From the NCBI GenBank assembly GCA_020746835.1, contig JAGPNK010000024.1, forward strand, positions 124,001 to 188,000: a stretch of DNA of 64,000 nucleotides, given 5' to 3'. This document shows, one piece after another, positions 10,823 to 22,142 of the stretch; the first letter of the stretch is position 1; each line of letters opens with the position of its first letter. Under the pieces are notes generated by a model. It did no database searches, had not been told where the DNA came from, and worked only from the letters and a program-made list of their open reading frames with translations. This DNA is from Stachybotrys elegans (Eukaryota > Ascomycota > Sordariomycetes > Hypocreales > Stachybotryaceae). Position numbers and translations under genes: made by a program.

Positions 10823-12189
10823 ATACTGGAAGCCTATGCTTCTACGTCGGAGAGGGAAAGGCCTCTGCATGAAACTCTTTACTTCTTCATCTGAGAGGGA
10901 AAGCCCTCTACGTTAAACTATATTTTGCTGTATCTCCGTAGAATATATATTTCTTCGGATATCGATGTGTCCGTTGGGCTCGCGAAGCACATCCGCCCTT
11001 GTGCATGGTAGTATTGTCCCTCATGATATCATAACCAACACAGACGATGTCGTCGCCACGAACAGTAATGTGAAGGCCCCAGCCATTGCTGTCCGTGCAT
11101 GCCGTACATCCAGCCTCTAAGTAGTTGGTGAGATCAAGTCGGGCGACTCTACAGTTTCGGCGTCCCTATTGCATCAGCTCGAGCTCTGCCGGAAGCTCAC
11201 CGGTACGTAGGCTGGAGGTTGAACTTGCCTGCCGTCATTTCACAGCCGAGGATCAAGAAGCCTTAGGGAAAGTTCCAGTAGTTACCAATAAGTTTTATAG
11301 GCTGGACAAAATTTAACAAGTCTTGGGATCGATCCTGTGGGAATTTCCGATCCTGTGCCCCTATGGCACGGAGACCAGTGACTTCGAGGAGGCCCCCTCT
11401 GACGATAAAGACAATATCAAGTCAATGGACGACAACACCAAGTTAACAAAACATGAAGCTTGTAGCTGTGGTCGTGGGGATGTGAAGCTTTTCCTAGCCA
11501 TCGCAATAGGTCGGAAGCTACCGTGGTGATAGTGGTGTCGGGCGTCCAACGTACAAGAAGGCCTGGCAGAAACGGCTTCCGCCGCATCTACCATATAGTG
11601 ATAGTTATCTATTCAAATACCAGCAATGAGCGCGAAGAAGCAAGACACCAGTCTACACTTTTCCTTTCTCTTTTCTCTCTTTGAGCTTCTAGTCCTCGCT
11701 TCTCATCCGGTAAGAGGGACTCCGGCTTATCATAAGCCGACGTATTCAACTAGCTCGATAGGTTCATGCTTCTGCCTGTGTTACCACTTACCATCACATT
11801 GTATTGATAGGTATCCAGAGCTACCCGCATGTCAAGGCAATTCGATCTCACCTAAAACTCCAAAGTTCAAAAACAGCCAACGCACTTTCAACCTGCATGA
11901 ACACGAAAAGGCTTTTGGTAGTCAGATGTGGTGATAAAGGTCTCAACCAGCACATGCTTACTCTACGCCATGCTTACCACTCCACACTGCTGACTGCCAA
12001 GGGTACCATCATGACATTCATTCATCGTAACCCCTGCCCATCCTTAGACCAGGTAAGAAGCTGGTGAAAAGGGGGTGGGGGAATCTTAATACATACTGGG
12101 ACGCTTTTTTCCTTGACTCTTCCTCTCCTCCGTCTTCATCATCTCCCGCCAGTCGCATCACAGAGGCCTCCTGCTCATCAACCTTCGCA
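10823..12189. other. intergenic region with a repeat copy
   Basis: About 1.4 kb between two + strand genes. The only recognised content is the dispersed repeat at 11336-11610 and a promoter-like CT-rich stretch before 12190. Short frames here have no domain support. Confidence 0.5.
11336..11610 (+). repeat. dispersed repeat, copy 3 (long)
   Basis: One of the longest forward copies. The head TGTGGGAATTTCCGATC is followed by CCAGTGACTTCGAGGAGGCC, then GATAAAGACAATATCAAGTC, CTTGTAGCTGTGGTCGTGGG and TCGGAAGCTACCGTGG. It serves as the best guide to the full element in this window. Confidence 0.7.
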
Positions 12190-12585
12190 ATGTTCACCGA
12201 CTTCCAATATCGACATCTTCCTGCCCTCTTCACTGCAGCTGCGCAATGCTGGGGCACAATATTTCCACTTATCACGGGAAGCACTCGAAATGTCCTTCTC
12301 CACTACGGGCTTCCGGAACGCATCGCTGATGTGCCTGAGACGTGGGCAGTCTGGCATGCTGGAAATGCCCGCACTGCCTGCCTAGGCATTCTTATGTTTG
12401 TCTTCTATTATCAGCGCCGCTATGATGTGCTCGACACCTTTCTTATTGCCATTGGTGCATATTTGGGAGTCGCGGATTGCATTATACTCGGAAGGGAGGG
12501 TCTTCTCTCGACGGGTGTCTTTCGCCTCCTTGGTTCCTTGCTGTTTGCTATCTTGGGCATCATTGGCTTCACCCAAGGTCCCTAG
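12190..12585 (+). CDS. DUF4267 family small membrane protein
   Basis: Intron-less 131 aa protein. The start is the ATG at 12190, chosen because upstream in-frame codons translate to serine-rich leader-like text without homology. Hydrophobic helices are seen around residues 7-30, 55-75, 80-100 and 108-128, so about four TM segments. The pattern G(S)TRNVLLHYGLP, WAVWHAGNARTACLGI and a central aspartate between helices fits the fungal DUF4267 family, whose function is not known. It is probably an integral membrane protein of an internal or plasma membrane. Neighbours give no hint of role. Confidence 0.72.
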   Translation: MFTDFQYRHLPALFTAAAQCWGTIFPLITGSTRNVLLHYGLPERIADVPETWAVWHAGNARTACLGILMFVFYYQRRYDVLDTFLIAIGAYLGVADCIILGREGLLSTGVFRLLGSLLFAILGIIGFTQGP

Positions 12586-12771
12586 GCTAGGCTTTTGTAT
12601 CGTCTACGCGAATGTGGATGCGATGGCCAGCGAGTCGGGGCGTGGGGAAGGGTCTTCATGTCACACAGCTATGTCCGAAATGAGGCCTAATTTTTGGATC
12701 TCATAGCATCCACTGGGGTTAGGTCTTGGGAGAATAGCGACCTTCGTACAGGGGCGGGATCTGGAGAGAAT

Positions 12772-12880
12772 GTGGGATTTCCCGTTCGTGTGCCCCAATG
12801 GGATACAGACCAGTGACCTCGAGGAAGATCCCTCTGATAATAGAGACGGTATGAAGTCAATAGATGACACTTTGCAATAT
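12772..12880 (+). repeat. dispersed repeat, copy 4
   Basis: Forward copy with a well-kept head: TGTGGGATTTCCCGTTCGTG then CCCCAATGGGATACAGACC, CTCTGATAATAGAGACGGTA and GTCAATAGATGACA. The family tail is missing. It lies 190 bp downstream of the DUF4267 gene. Confidence 0.75.
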
Positions 12881-13436
12881 ATAAACCATTTAAATTGCAT
12901 TCAAAATAACAATTTGGTTATCGAGGGGAGCAACAGTCCATTGTCACTTTGCTATGCCAGAATATCGCACTGTTCAAGGCGAGATCGTATATCATGCTCC
13001 AAATAGCGGAAAGCTCTACAAGACAGTATGACCTTGCCCTATACCGACTGATTTTCTTTATCTGGTTTTCGCTCAGGTACTTATTTGTTGTTTATTAGTG
13101 GCACAAAGTTCCCGGAGATCTCGAGGGGTCTTCAGCGCCATCACTCGTCACGCCTCATGGGGGTTCTGGAGCAGGCCCCAGTACGGAGGTGAAGCCAAGG
13201 CCCCGGATAAGGTTCTGTAGAAGTTGCTCGGAATGCTACGTGTTAAAAATGGCTAAAAGAAATCCACATTTGATTCTAGTCGTACTTTTTATCGCATGGC
13301 TGAGTACTTGGTCACACGGGACAGGGAGGTCGACTAATTTAGACCCCGTACGTTAGGGAATGCTTCAAAATCAAGCTTATTGCTTCACTTATATTCCGGT
13401 TTAGACGGCTGCAAAAGCAGAATCTCCAACGCCGCC

Positions 13437-14511
13437 ATGTCGGCGTCTCGACTGCCCGCTATCGACGACCAGCTGGTCACGCTCGATAATCCGCCACGGA
13501 CAGACCTTGATGGCATGGATCACGCACGATGCGCCGCCCTCCACAATTACCTCGTAGACTACTGCTTGGCAACTGATGGTCGGCTTGACCCCGCTCCTGA
13601 GGCCACCCGCGCCACCTGCTTTGACAAGTCTGACGACGCGGCCGAGGCCATCCACCAAAGGCTGCATCCCTCGGTGGCGGCCGTATTCCGATGGCCAGGT
13701 AGCGGGGTGCGTCGCGGCTTGGGATCGGCTTTGTAACTCCATAGAGATGCGTCGCCGGCAGAGCATCGGCGCCACGGTCGACGATGCTGACGATAACACT
13801 AGCTACGCCAGCCAGCCCTTGCTCACGCCCGCGGTAATGGACGCAGCCAGAATTCCGGAGCCGTCTTTCGCGCGCGCCTTCCTTGGCCTCGCGCGCCGCC
13901 CACGACACATCCGTCAAATCGCACCGGGGCTTTCCCTCCCTCCCGCGCAAGGTGCGGATTTCGCCGCTGCCCAGCCCTTCACCAACCTGCCCCGGAGTAT
14001 CCCGCAGTGGGATGGTACAGTCAAGGAAGGCATCATTCCGCCCGTGTATATCTTCTTCTGCGAAACAGATGCTACGCAGGTCAATATTTCAGGCTGGAGA
14101 TGCAACTTCCGCGGATACTGGGACAATGGCAAAGGTCGAGTACCAGACGGCATCACATTCCCGTCTTTCGTGCCGCCAGGTGTCTACACCGAGTGCCTGG
14201 TTAGGTCTGAGCCTGAGGCGACCGAGGAGGGGTTCCGGATGCTGCTGCCATTTAACCTATACGGTGCTCGCTTCAGTGATGGGCATGAGATGAAGAATCA
14301 CAGTGCGGACGAGCTGTTTCAGCACGGATTCAAGCCTTTTGGAGGACATCCACGTCGCCCTCAGCGCCTAGAGAGGCTGCTGGACCATTGGGCAAGCCTA
14401 GTCGAGCGGGGGGTTTGGTCTGTCGGGCCTCACGGGGTGCAGGGCTCGATCGAGGTGTTTAAGGATGCCAAAGTGAACTGGGCGGATTATACGATTCCGT
14501 CGAGCTGGTGA
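13437..14511 (+). CDS. conserved-looking protein of unknown function
   Basis: Proposed CDS join 13437-13698, 13745-14511 gives 342 aa. The start has a strong context (GCCGCCATG). The 46 nt intron (GTAGCG...CATAG) is short but joins the two open frames in phase. No domain is recognised. The C-terminal half is rich in aromatic residues and ordered-looking, e.g. GIIPPVYIFFCETDA, SGWRCNFRGYWDNG, and a basic RPQRLERLLDHW helix followed by GPHGVQGSIEVFKDA. There is no signal peptide or TM segment. Base composition is GC-rich compared with its flanks, as expected for real coding sequence. It could be a lineage-restricted gene; an alternative is that the first exon belongs elsewhere. Confidence 0.6.
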
Positions 14512-15930
14512 CCGTGGTTGTGGATGGATGAGGCAATCGGATATCTGCCGTCGCTACTAGCTAATGCTGGTGACAGTGAGAGCTAAATGAGTTAAATTAT
14601 GTCGGAGCTACAGCTTGGATTGACCTAGATAATACTTTCCATACCAAGAAAGTGCAATTATTAAAAGATGAGATGAAGATATGAGCAGTGGGCGAATTAG
14701 GCGTGCGCTACTTCCGCACATGGGCGCCGACGAATGCAGGAAGGCTTGATTCCTAAAAACGAGAATAGAGGCCCAAGTAATCCAGAGAGTAATTCCATCA
14801 GCGGTATCCGTACATTCTACGATGTTCTCCGACTGAGTCAGTTCATATCCTCTTTCGTCGAGGTTCAGGGGTTTTGGAGACACACCAAGCAGAATCAGCA
14901 GAGAAGCCTCCGCAGTATGCAGGAGATCGTAGAAGGTGCTTATAAAAGCCAATAAAGTTCCTTCAACGACGGGCAACGGTGGTTAGATGGTGTGAATAAT
15001 TGAGGCAGTGTAGCTGGTCAGATGATAAAGTAATCTGCCAAGCCATGCCGGGCAACTTGGGGCATAAGAAAAGGAACTTCAGTGACTAGACACGGTAGTA
15101 ATTCATGGCGTAGCTGGGTCTAGGTGACATGGCCGAGCCAACAACATCATCTTGACATCAAGTCCATCCCCTTGAGTGTGCTTATCCGACCCACCCCTGC
15201 CGAATCGGCCCGCCTCTGCACACAAACGGATGGCCAAGCTAGAGGACTTTACTAGTTCCTGGGTGTGGAAGGCAATGCTTAGATACAATATGCAAAGTAT
15301 TCCCGCTGGGGACAGTCGTTGACTGATGTAACTACCTTGCTGCTTTCACGCGCTCCAAGGGAGGAGGTTTGTGGAAAGGTAAAGTCAGATCAAGGTGCAA
15401 TTCAAGGCTACCCCTGCAGCATAGCCTCACAAATCACGTCGGGTACAGACCCCGTCATGGATGAAATATGGATGGAGGATCTTTGTAAAATTACGTCTCT
15501 TCAGCATAGCCTCACAGATCATCTTGGCTCTTGGCCTTGGCAAGCCGTATCTGGCAATAATTATTGGACTCAAACCGCGACAAGCACCAACGGGTGCGGC
15601 ACAGTATTGATACACTGCCACACTTCTGTGATAGGTGGATGTTGACAACAAGTTGAGGGAGAGGGGGAATTTCGCGACACGCTAGATTTTGACCACACTC
15701 ATGTGTACTACGTATTTCGTATTTAATCACCAATCTTCGCACTTCCGTGCATCTCTAATTTGAGCCCTGTATGCTCTTGAGTATCATCAGAATCTAAGGG
15801 GTCTCATGGGTAGTACGCCCTTCATCTGAAAAGTACATAACCCGGCACTTGGTAAAGGTCAGAGATCTATTACAGGAAGAAAGAAGCGCACTCGCATTCA
15901 CTGTTTCTCCTTCATTGTGTCTAGGGAAGG
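14512..15930. other. intergenic region, no supported gene
   Basis: About 1.4 kb. A - strand frame at 14608-14976 begins with TTG rather than ATG and has no domain, so it is not called. The remainder has only short frames. Confidence 0.5.
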
Positions 15931-18744
15931 ATGGTTCGACTTCCCAACGTCGCGCAGTTTCTTGCGCAGACATCTGCAATACTCACGCAGCCACAAACAA
16001 GGTCTACCCACGGAGCGGGAGAAGGACTGGCTGACGTGGTTCCCGGAGCATATATAATCGAATATGAAGATGGCCAGGTGAGTCTATCCTTCCCCTTCTT
16101 CATCTGGTCAAGATAGTTAACCCATCTACGCAGGATATGAGCCTATTTCGATCACAGGCTTTTTCCGAATACCAGACACGGCGAGAGTTCAACCATGAGC
16201 TCTTCAATGGCATTTCCATTCAACTCCACGATGTCGAAAATGCTGAGGAAAGAGCTCTCGAGCTTGCACATCTCCCCTCAGTGAAAAACATCTGGCCCGT
16301 CACTCTCGTCTCTTCTCCTGCGGGTTCCAAGAACGCACAAGGTCGCGTCGACAGGCCTTCCACCAGCTCTAGGACCCATACCAACAGCGACAAGCGCTCA
16401 ATGCGTGAGACACAGGGTAATGGGACTAGGCTCACCCGATCAACCCATATTATGACGCAAGTCGACAGGCTGCATGCAGAGGGTATTACCGGCAAGGGGA
16501 TCAAGATTGCAATGATAGACGATGGTGTAAGTTGAACGTTCCTCGCATTGTTTGATTCAATCAGACTTACTCAAGACCTAGATCGAGTACACGCATCCCG
16601 CTCTCGGTGGCTGCTTTGGCGAAGGCTGCCTGGTCGGATTTGGCTACGACCTTGTTGGGGATGATTTTGATGGCATCAGCCAGCCTTCACCTGACGACGA
16701 CCCTTACACCGATTGCTCCGAGCTTGGTACGATGTTGGCCGGCGTTGTTGGGGCACAGGACAACCCCTGGGACATACGAGGAGTCGCACCAGATGCCACC
16801 ATTGGCTCGTACCGTGTCTATGGGTGCCACGGTGTAACAACCATGGATGTCTTGATCGCAGCCCTGACACGGGCCTACGAAGACGGTGCTGATATCATTC
16901 ACGTACTTCCCGGCTCTCAATCAGGCTGGTCCAGTGGACCCTGGGACATGATTCTCAGCAGAATCGTGGAGAGGGGTGTTCCCTGCATCACGGGGGCTGG
17001 CGATGACGGCTGGAATGGCATGTTCACTATCGGTTCCAGTGCCGGTGGCCTGGGTGTCACCGCGGCCGCAGTTTTCGAGAACGACGTCTCGCCTGCTGAG
17101 CTTGGCACGGCTTACTACACGATTAACAACGGCACCCGTACCGCTTTTCCTTTTGGATGGGCGCAGCCTGAGCAGTTTGATGGCATTGCAAGACCCCTCT
17201 GGGTTACTGGATACGACTTGACCAACACGGCTGATGCTTGCGAGCCGCTGCCAGACGACACGCCCGACTTGGGCGACTACTACGTTCTGATCCGTAGCTC
17301 CACGGAATGCTGGTACGAGCAGCAAGCTGAAAATGTGGCGGCCAAGGGTGGGCGATTTTTCATTCTCTACGATGACCAAGACTACTGGGGTCTAGACGAT
17401 TTCAATGTGGAGAGAGTCAGCGGGATCCAAGGAGCGACCAGGGTTCGACGCCAAGTTGGAGAGGCGTTCGTCGAAGCACTAGAGGCCGGTTCTCACATTG
17501 AGCTCGAGATTCGGGACTACTGGGACGCCGATATATGGATTGAAGAACGACCAAACATTTACGATTTGGGGGCCGTCGTCCATCTCTCTGGCGTTGGTCC
17601 AACGTTTGAGATGAACGTCAAGCCCCAGTTTGGGGCCCCTGGGAGCTCCATTCCCACAACCATGCTCTCCTTTTGGAGAGGGGGATACGGAGTCATCGGC
17701 GGCAGCTCCTTGGCGGGCTCCTTCGTAGCTGGTGCATTTGCCCTTGTCGCCCAAGCGCGTGGTGCTACAGATCTAAGCTTGATCGAGAGCCTCTTGTCTG
17801 CCAATGCCGTGCCCCATCTATACCAAAACTGGTGGGAGCCCATCGACTTTCTCTATCCTCCAGCCATGCAGGGTGGAGGAATGGTTCAGGTCTGGGACGC
17901 CGCGCATGCCACCACGCTTCTGGAGCCAGCAAGCCTTTCGTTCAATGATAGCGACCATTCAGCTGCATCTCTGAACTTCACACTTACCAATACTGGAACG
18001 GAGCATATCACGTATAAGCTGTCGCATGTGCCTACGCAGACATTCTTCTCACTCCAGGAGAATGGCATCTATCCTGTAGAGGACCTCGAGATTGTTGACG
18101 TCCATGCTAAGATTGCACTTAGCGAAGGAGAGCTTACCCTCCCACCGGGCGACTCGGCTACCATACAGGTTGCGCCCACCCCGCCAGACCTTGATGCATT
18201 CCGCCTGCCGGTATGGTCCGGATATATTGCAATCAACGCCTCAGACGGCACCTCCCTGTCGCTCCCCTACCAGGGACTTGTTGGGTCACTCCATAATGTG
18301 ACAATGAACAGCGATGTTTGGCTTAGCCGTTCTACTGATTTCTACACACCAATTGCCCCAAACACGACCTTCGTCATCCCTGGGCCTGGAACTGAGTTCG
18401 ATCCATCGCGGGTCTCCCTGCCCCAGTTGAATTTTTACATGTCATGGGGGTCCCCCGCTGTGCACGCCGACGTTGTGGCGCTTACTTCATGCCCACCAAA
18501 CTCGACTGCCAAGGTTGCCGATTACCAGAGCATCGGCGAGCTTGTTCGCTTTCCACTCCCATGGGCGAGAAAGGGAAACCGATATACTCAATGGCTCGGT
18601 CAGCTCAATGATGGCAGTTATGTTCCTCCAGGAAGATACCAAATCATTCTTAGGCAACTTCGAATTTTCGGCGACAAGTCGGACCCAGATGACTGGATAA
18701 TCACCAAAACTACGCCCTTCAACCTTCTGTACACCTATAGGTAA
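15931..18744 (+). CDS. subtilisin-like protein lacking catalytic histidine (pseudoprotease)
   Basis: Peptidase S8 (subtilase) homologue of the fungal Vpr-like type, 900 aa. CDS join 15931-16077, 16134-16526, 16582-18744, all introns in phase. A short prodomain (AYIIEYEDGQ, then SVKNIWPVT) precedes the catalytic fold. The Asp block is kept (AMIDDGIEYTHPALGG, D178) and the Ser block is largely kept (GGSSLAGSFVAGA, S556). The His block, normally GHGTHVAG, reads SELGTMLAG: L228 replaces the catalytic His. The oxyanion Asn is Asp (GAGDDG, D321). The C-terminal ~300 residues form beta-rich Fn3-like domains. The N-terminus is only weakly signal-like. With no stop codon in 2.7 kb, it looks like a selected pseudoenzyme rather than a decayed gene. 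Confidence 0.85.
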
Positions 18745-19081
18745 TAGGTATGAAGATCGATGAATTTATTCTATACAAATCCACAAGATTTGTGGTTGGA
18801 CGAATGGCAGAATAGATATGCAAATACTAAATCTAAACCATTGCTTCCCGCAACCACCGCGTACTATTACATTGGCCGGCATAAATTGCAGCACAAGTTC
18901 TGCCGCCAGAGGGCCCGCCCTTTGCTTCTATTGTGGTCAGTAAGCTGAGATCAAATCCTTGCAAAAACAACACAGGCCCTTGGAGCTGCTGCGAGGCTCT
19001 CAAACCCCATGCTTTGCTATAATGCAGTGATTCGTGCACCATATCGCTGCTTGGCAAGAGGTGGCTGTGGGATGAGGGGAA

Positions 19082-19095
19082 GGGGGGGGGGGGGG
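19082..19095 (+). repeat. poly-G tract (14 nt)
   Basis: Uninterrupted run of 14 G. Likely length-variable and prone to sequencing error. Confidence 0.9.
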
Positions 19096-20518
19096 CTGCG
19101 GTGGTCTCAAGGACAAGGGGTGCGTAAGGCCGAGCGAAATCGCATCAGGTTCTGTGACATACCCTACACTTTCCTGGCAAGATTACGATGTACCGGTGAT
19201 CTTAGGGTCATTGATGTTACGTCTCTGTAGTATGGATCTGGTGTTGGCACGTGGAAGTGTCGGTGAATGACGCTGGAGAGTGATGGGAGACAAAGAAGAC
19301 GTCCATACATGTGACAGAATGTAAGGTGTAATGAGTACATCGTAGCTGTGGTTAACAACGTTTGAATACCTCGTCTACAAAGTCTTACCTCGAGGGGTCC
19401 GTGGATTCGGTAAAGGGAACGACCTGATTACGCGACAAACTAAGGTCAGGTGAGAGTTGGAAACAGGCTATACTGCACTGCATTGCAGTCGCTTGGACAA
19501 GACTGACCCGTAAAGGGGGCTGCTTCAATTTCGACGACTCCAGTACCAAGTTTACGGACACGTTTGCATGCATTCAGTACCCGCAATCTGGTAACACGCA
19601 TGATTGGCCACTGGAAACCAGCCCACTCTCTCGTGCCTCGACGCATGTGGAGTGCGAAAATTGAGGCTTAATCCTCCCGAGCCTCGGAATTAGCCGTTGA
19701 CTTGACACGGACCTCGAAATCAAATTGACGGACCACGCGATCATCTAAAACCCACTAGCAGATGCCTATGCAAGGGGTTTGTGTGAAACCGGTTTGGTCC
19801 AAAGTTGAAATAGAAGGAAAGAAAGGAAGCCTTAACCTTCTAGAACCTTACTATCAAAGATACAGTTATGGAAACCAAGCCAGCGTAGGGAAAGTTTCAC
19901 GATGGTGAAGAAGAGATGGGCCGCCAAATGTTGAGCTGCTTAGAGAGGTGTTGAGCGGCGTCGAATCCAGGATAGTTGGATCTAGTGGTGCATCAGGTGA
20001 ATCCAACCTGCTATACATAGGCTACGATTGAATTGCTTGGCAACGTCATAAGCATCGGCACTCGCCCGAGCATTTGACATAGCTTGTGGCCTCAGCCTTG
20101 GCCCCTCACAGCGAGTCTCACATCGCATTATAGACCGAAACAGAACCATCCTCGACATCCCCAAACGCACGGGACAGGACCCCTGCTACCGTATTTGAGA
20201 TTCTAGACCCATAACAGGGCTCGGATGATGCCGACGCCTTCGACAGTGGAGGTGCGTACCGTTCCTCAGCCATGATTTTTTCGCAATGCATTTGCCGGCC
20301 AGGCTCCAGTTCAGAACAGGGGTGCCGTCCTGTCAAGTCGGCCCACCGGTTGCCGGGAGTTTTTCGCCGTCTGTAGAGGGTCTGGTTCTATGGATACAAC
20401 ATCACCAACTCCACGCATGACGGGCCCAACGGCAAGGCCGAGTGGTGGTGAAGAATGGTGGGGAATAGATGGAATCCGAAGCCACGGATCTCGAAGGTCT
20501 GAACAGATTGGATATGTT

Positions 20519-20526
20519 TATATAAA
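20519..20526 (+). promoter_or_regulatory. TATA box candidate
   Basis: TATATAAA, about 170 bp before the ATG at 20697; a CT-rich leader follows before the start. Confidence 0.45.
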
Positions 20527-20696
20527 GCTCGAGGTAAACGCCCGACCTGTTGCTGGCTTGGGCCTCACCAGCTAGTTCATCCATTCACTGCTTATCAACC
20601 ACATCATTCGTTTTACTTACGATATCCACACTCATTCTGTCATTGCTGAACTCGGCCAACCTTCCACTCATTTCTACACCCGATATACTTCCCGTC

Positions 20697-22142
20697 ATGA
20701 AGACGACTGTCCTATCTTCGTTGGCGTGCTTCCAGGCACTTGCCGAACTTGGCTCAGCTGCGGCTGTTGCTACCAAGGGCACTGATGCCACCATTCTGAG
20801 GCCCTTGACTCAGGGTGGCGGTAACTCTGGGCTCCTTAAAGACTTGACGGCACGCCAAGAAGCCGACACGCCCCTCATCCTCAAGCCCATCCAGTCCAAG
20901 CCATCTCACCTGCTCGCCAGCATCCAGGCGCGCCAAGAATCCGGCAATGCCCCATCAAGCACCATTCTACTTGGCTACGGCTCGACCGACATCCAGGCTG
21001 TGGTGCAGGCATCCATGAAACAGCATGCTGTCGTTCTCGAGAACGCCGCTGGCATTCAATCCGTTTCTTGCACGGATACCGGCATGACCATCAGCTTCGA
21101 GGACGCAGCCTCGATAGACTCAGCTGCATCCGCCTGGCCCAGTTCCGATTTCCTCGCAGTCACCTACTCTCCCGAAACCGGCTGCAACACGCCCGACGAG
21201 CGTGGATTCCACAGAGTGTCAAGCATCACATTTGACAACGAGAAGCTCACTGCCGTGGCTGTTTCCACCAAGTCCGCTTTGGACAAAGAATCCAACGATG
21301 CTGTCATTGCCTTTGACTCGGCCGCGGCGCCTGCCAAGCGCGATCTCACGGCGTCCTTCAACGCGGACTTGAGCGGCACCATCGTCAACCAGACCAACCT
21401 CAAGATCAACTTAGATCAGGCTGCAATTGAGAGCCAGCTGCGCATCCAGGGTCAATTCGGCTTCAACTTCCTCAAGTTCAAGCCCAGCCAGGCAACCATT
21501 GACGTAGGCTTTTCCGGCGCCACGAACGTCAACATGTCTGCCTCAGTACAGGGCGCCTACTCTACCAGCGTATTCAACTACACTCCCTTCTCCGCATCTG
21601 TCTCGGCTTTTAGCATTCCCGGTATTCTCGACGTCGGTCCCGTTGCTCAGTTCTCTGTTGGCGTCGAGTTTGGTGTCAGCGGCGAACTGGACGCCGCCTT
21701 GGCTGTCCGCAGTGAAATCCCCGAAAGCTCGGTGCATCTCGATCTTCTCAACTCTGACAGCTCGAGCAGTAGCGGCTGGGAGCCTACTTCTTCGGTGTCT
21801 TCCGACGTGGACGCCCAAGTTTCACTCCAAATCAACCCCTTCGTCGACTTGGTTCTCGCGGTCGGTGTCAAGGTTTTCCAAAACGCCATTGATCTGACTG
21901 CTGGTTTTGAAGCTAAACCTCAAGTCATCAACGCCTTCTCGGCTGGACTCGACTTTGCATACACTAGCGAATCGGGCGTCACATTTACAAAGCCTGATGG
22001 TGTTACATGCCCGAACGGTGCCTGGTTCGCCAGCACCTTTAACATGAACGTCGACGGATACGTTGGGTCTCTTTACAGGAAGACTCTTCTTAATGTGAAT
22101 GCTCCAATCTTCACCTCTCAATGCTGGAACTTTGTCCAGTAG
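20697..22142 (+). CDS. secreted DUF7029/DUF7223-like protein
   Basis: Single-exon protein of 481 aa. The start is the ATG at 20697, giving a signal peptide (MKTTVLSSLACFQALAELGSAAA); the frame is open further upstream but without a plausible N-terminus. After a Ser/Gln-rich linker the N-terminal third (STILLGYGSTDIQ, AGIQSVSCTDTGM, YSPETGC) resembles the fungal DUF7029 module. The C-terminal half (FNADLSGTIVN..., ending FTSQCWNFVQ) resembles DUF7223, a repetitive beta-rich region with a serine-rich insertion. Families of this architecture are secreted fungal proteins of unknown role, possibly cell-surface or pore-like. No neighbour suggests a pathway. Domain assignment is from memory of the family pattern and should be treated as moderate. 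Confidence 0.7.
   Translation: MKTTVLSSLACFQALAELGSAAAVATKGTDATILRPLTQGGGNSGLLKDLTARQEADTPLILKPIQSKPSHLLASIQARQESGNAPSSTILLGYGSTDIQAVVQASMKQHAVVLENAAGIQSVSCTDTGMTISFEDAASIDSAASAWPSSDFLAVTYSPETGCNTPDERGFHRVSSITFDNEKLTAVAVSTKSALDKESNDAVIAFDSAAAPAKRDLTASFNADLSGTIVNQTNLKINLDQAAIESQLRIQGQFGFNFLKFKPSQATIDVGFSGATNVNMSASVQGAYSTSVFNYTPFSASVSAFSIPGILDVGPVAQFSVGVEFGVSGELDAALAVRSEIPESSVHLDLLNSDSSSSSGWEPTSSVSSDVDAQVSLQINPFVDLVLAVGVKVFQNAIDLTAGFEAKPQVINAFSAGLDFAYTSESGVTFTKPDGVTCPNGAWFASTFNMNVDGYVGSLYRKTLLNVNAPIFTSQCWNFVQ

Larger units (their letters stand above)
18745..20696. other. intergenic region with G14 homopolymer
   Basis: About 1.95 kb without a supported gene. It contains a run of 14 G at 19082-19095. 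The right end acts as promoter of the DUF7029-like gene. Nothing else is recognised. Confidence 0.5.

Noticed and set aside
14608..14976. - strand frame of 122 aa with hydrophobic stretches
   Set aside because: It starts at TTG, has no domain, and lies in otherwise non-coding sequence.
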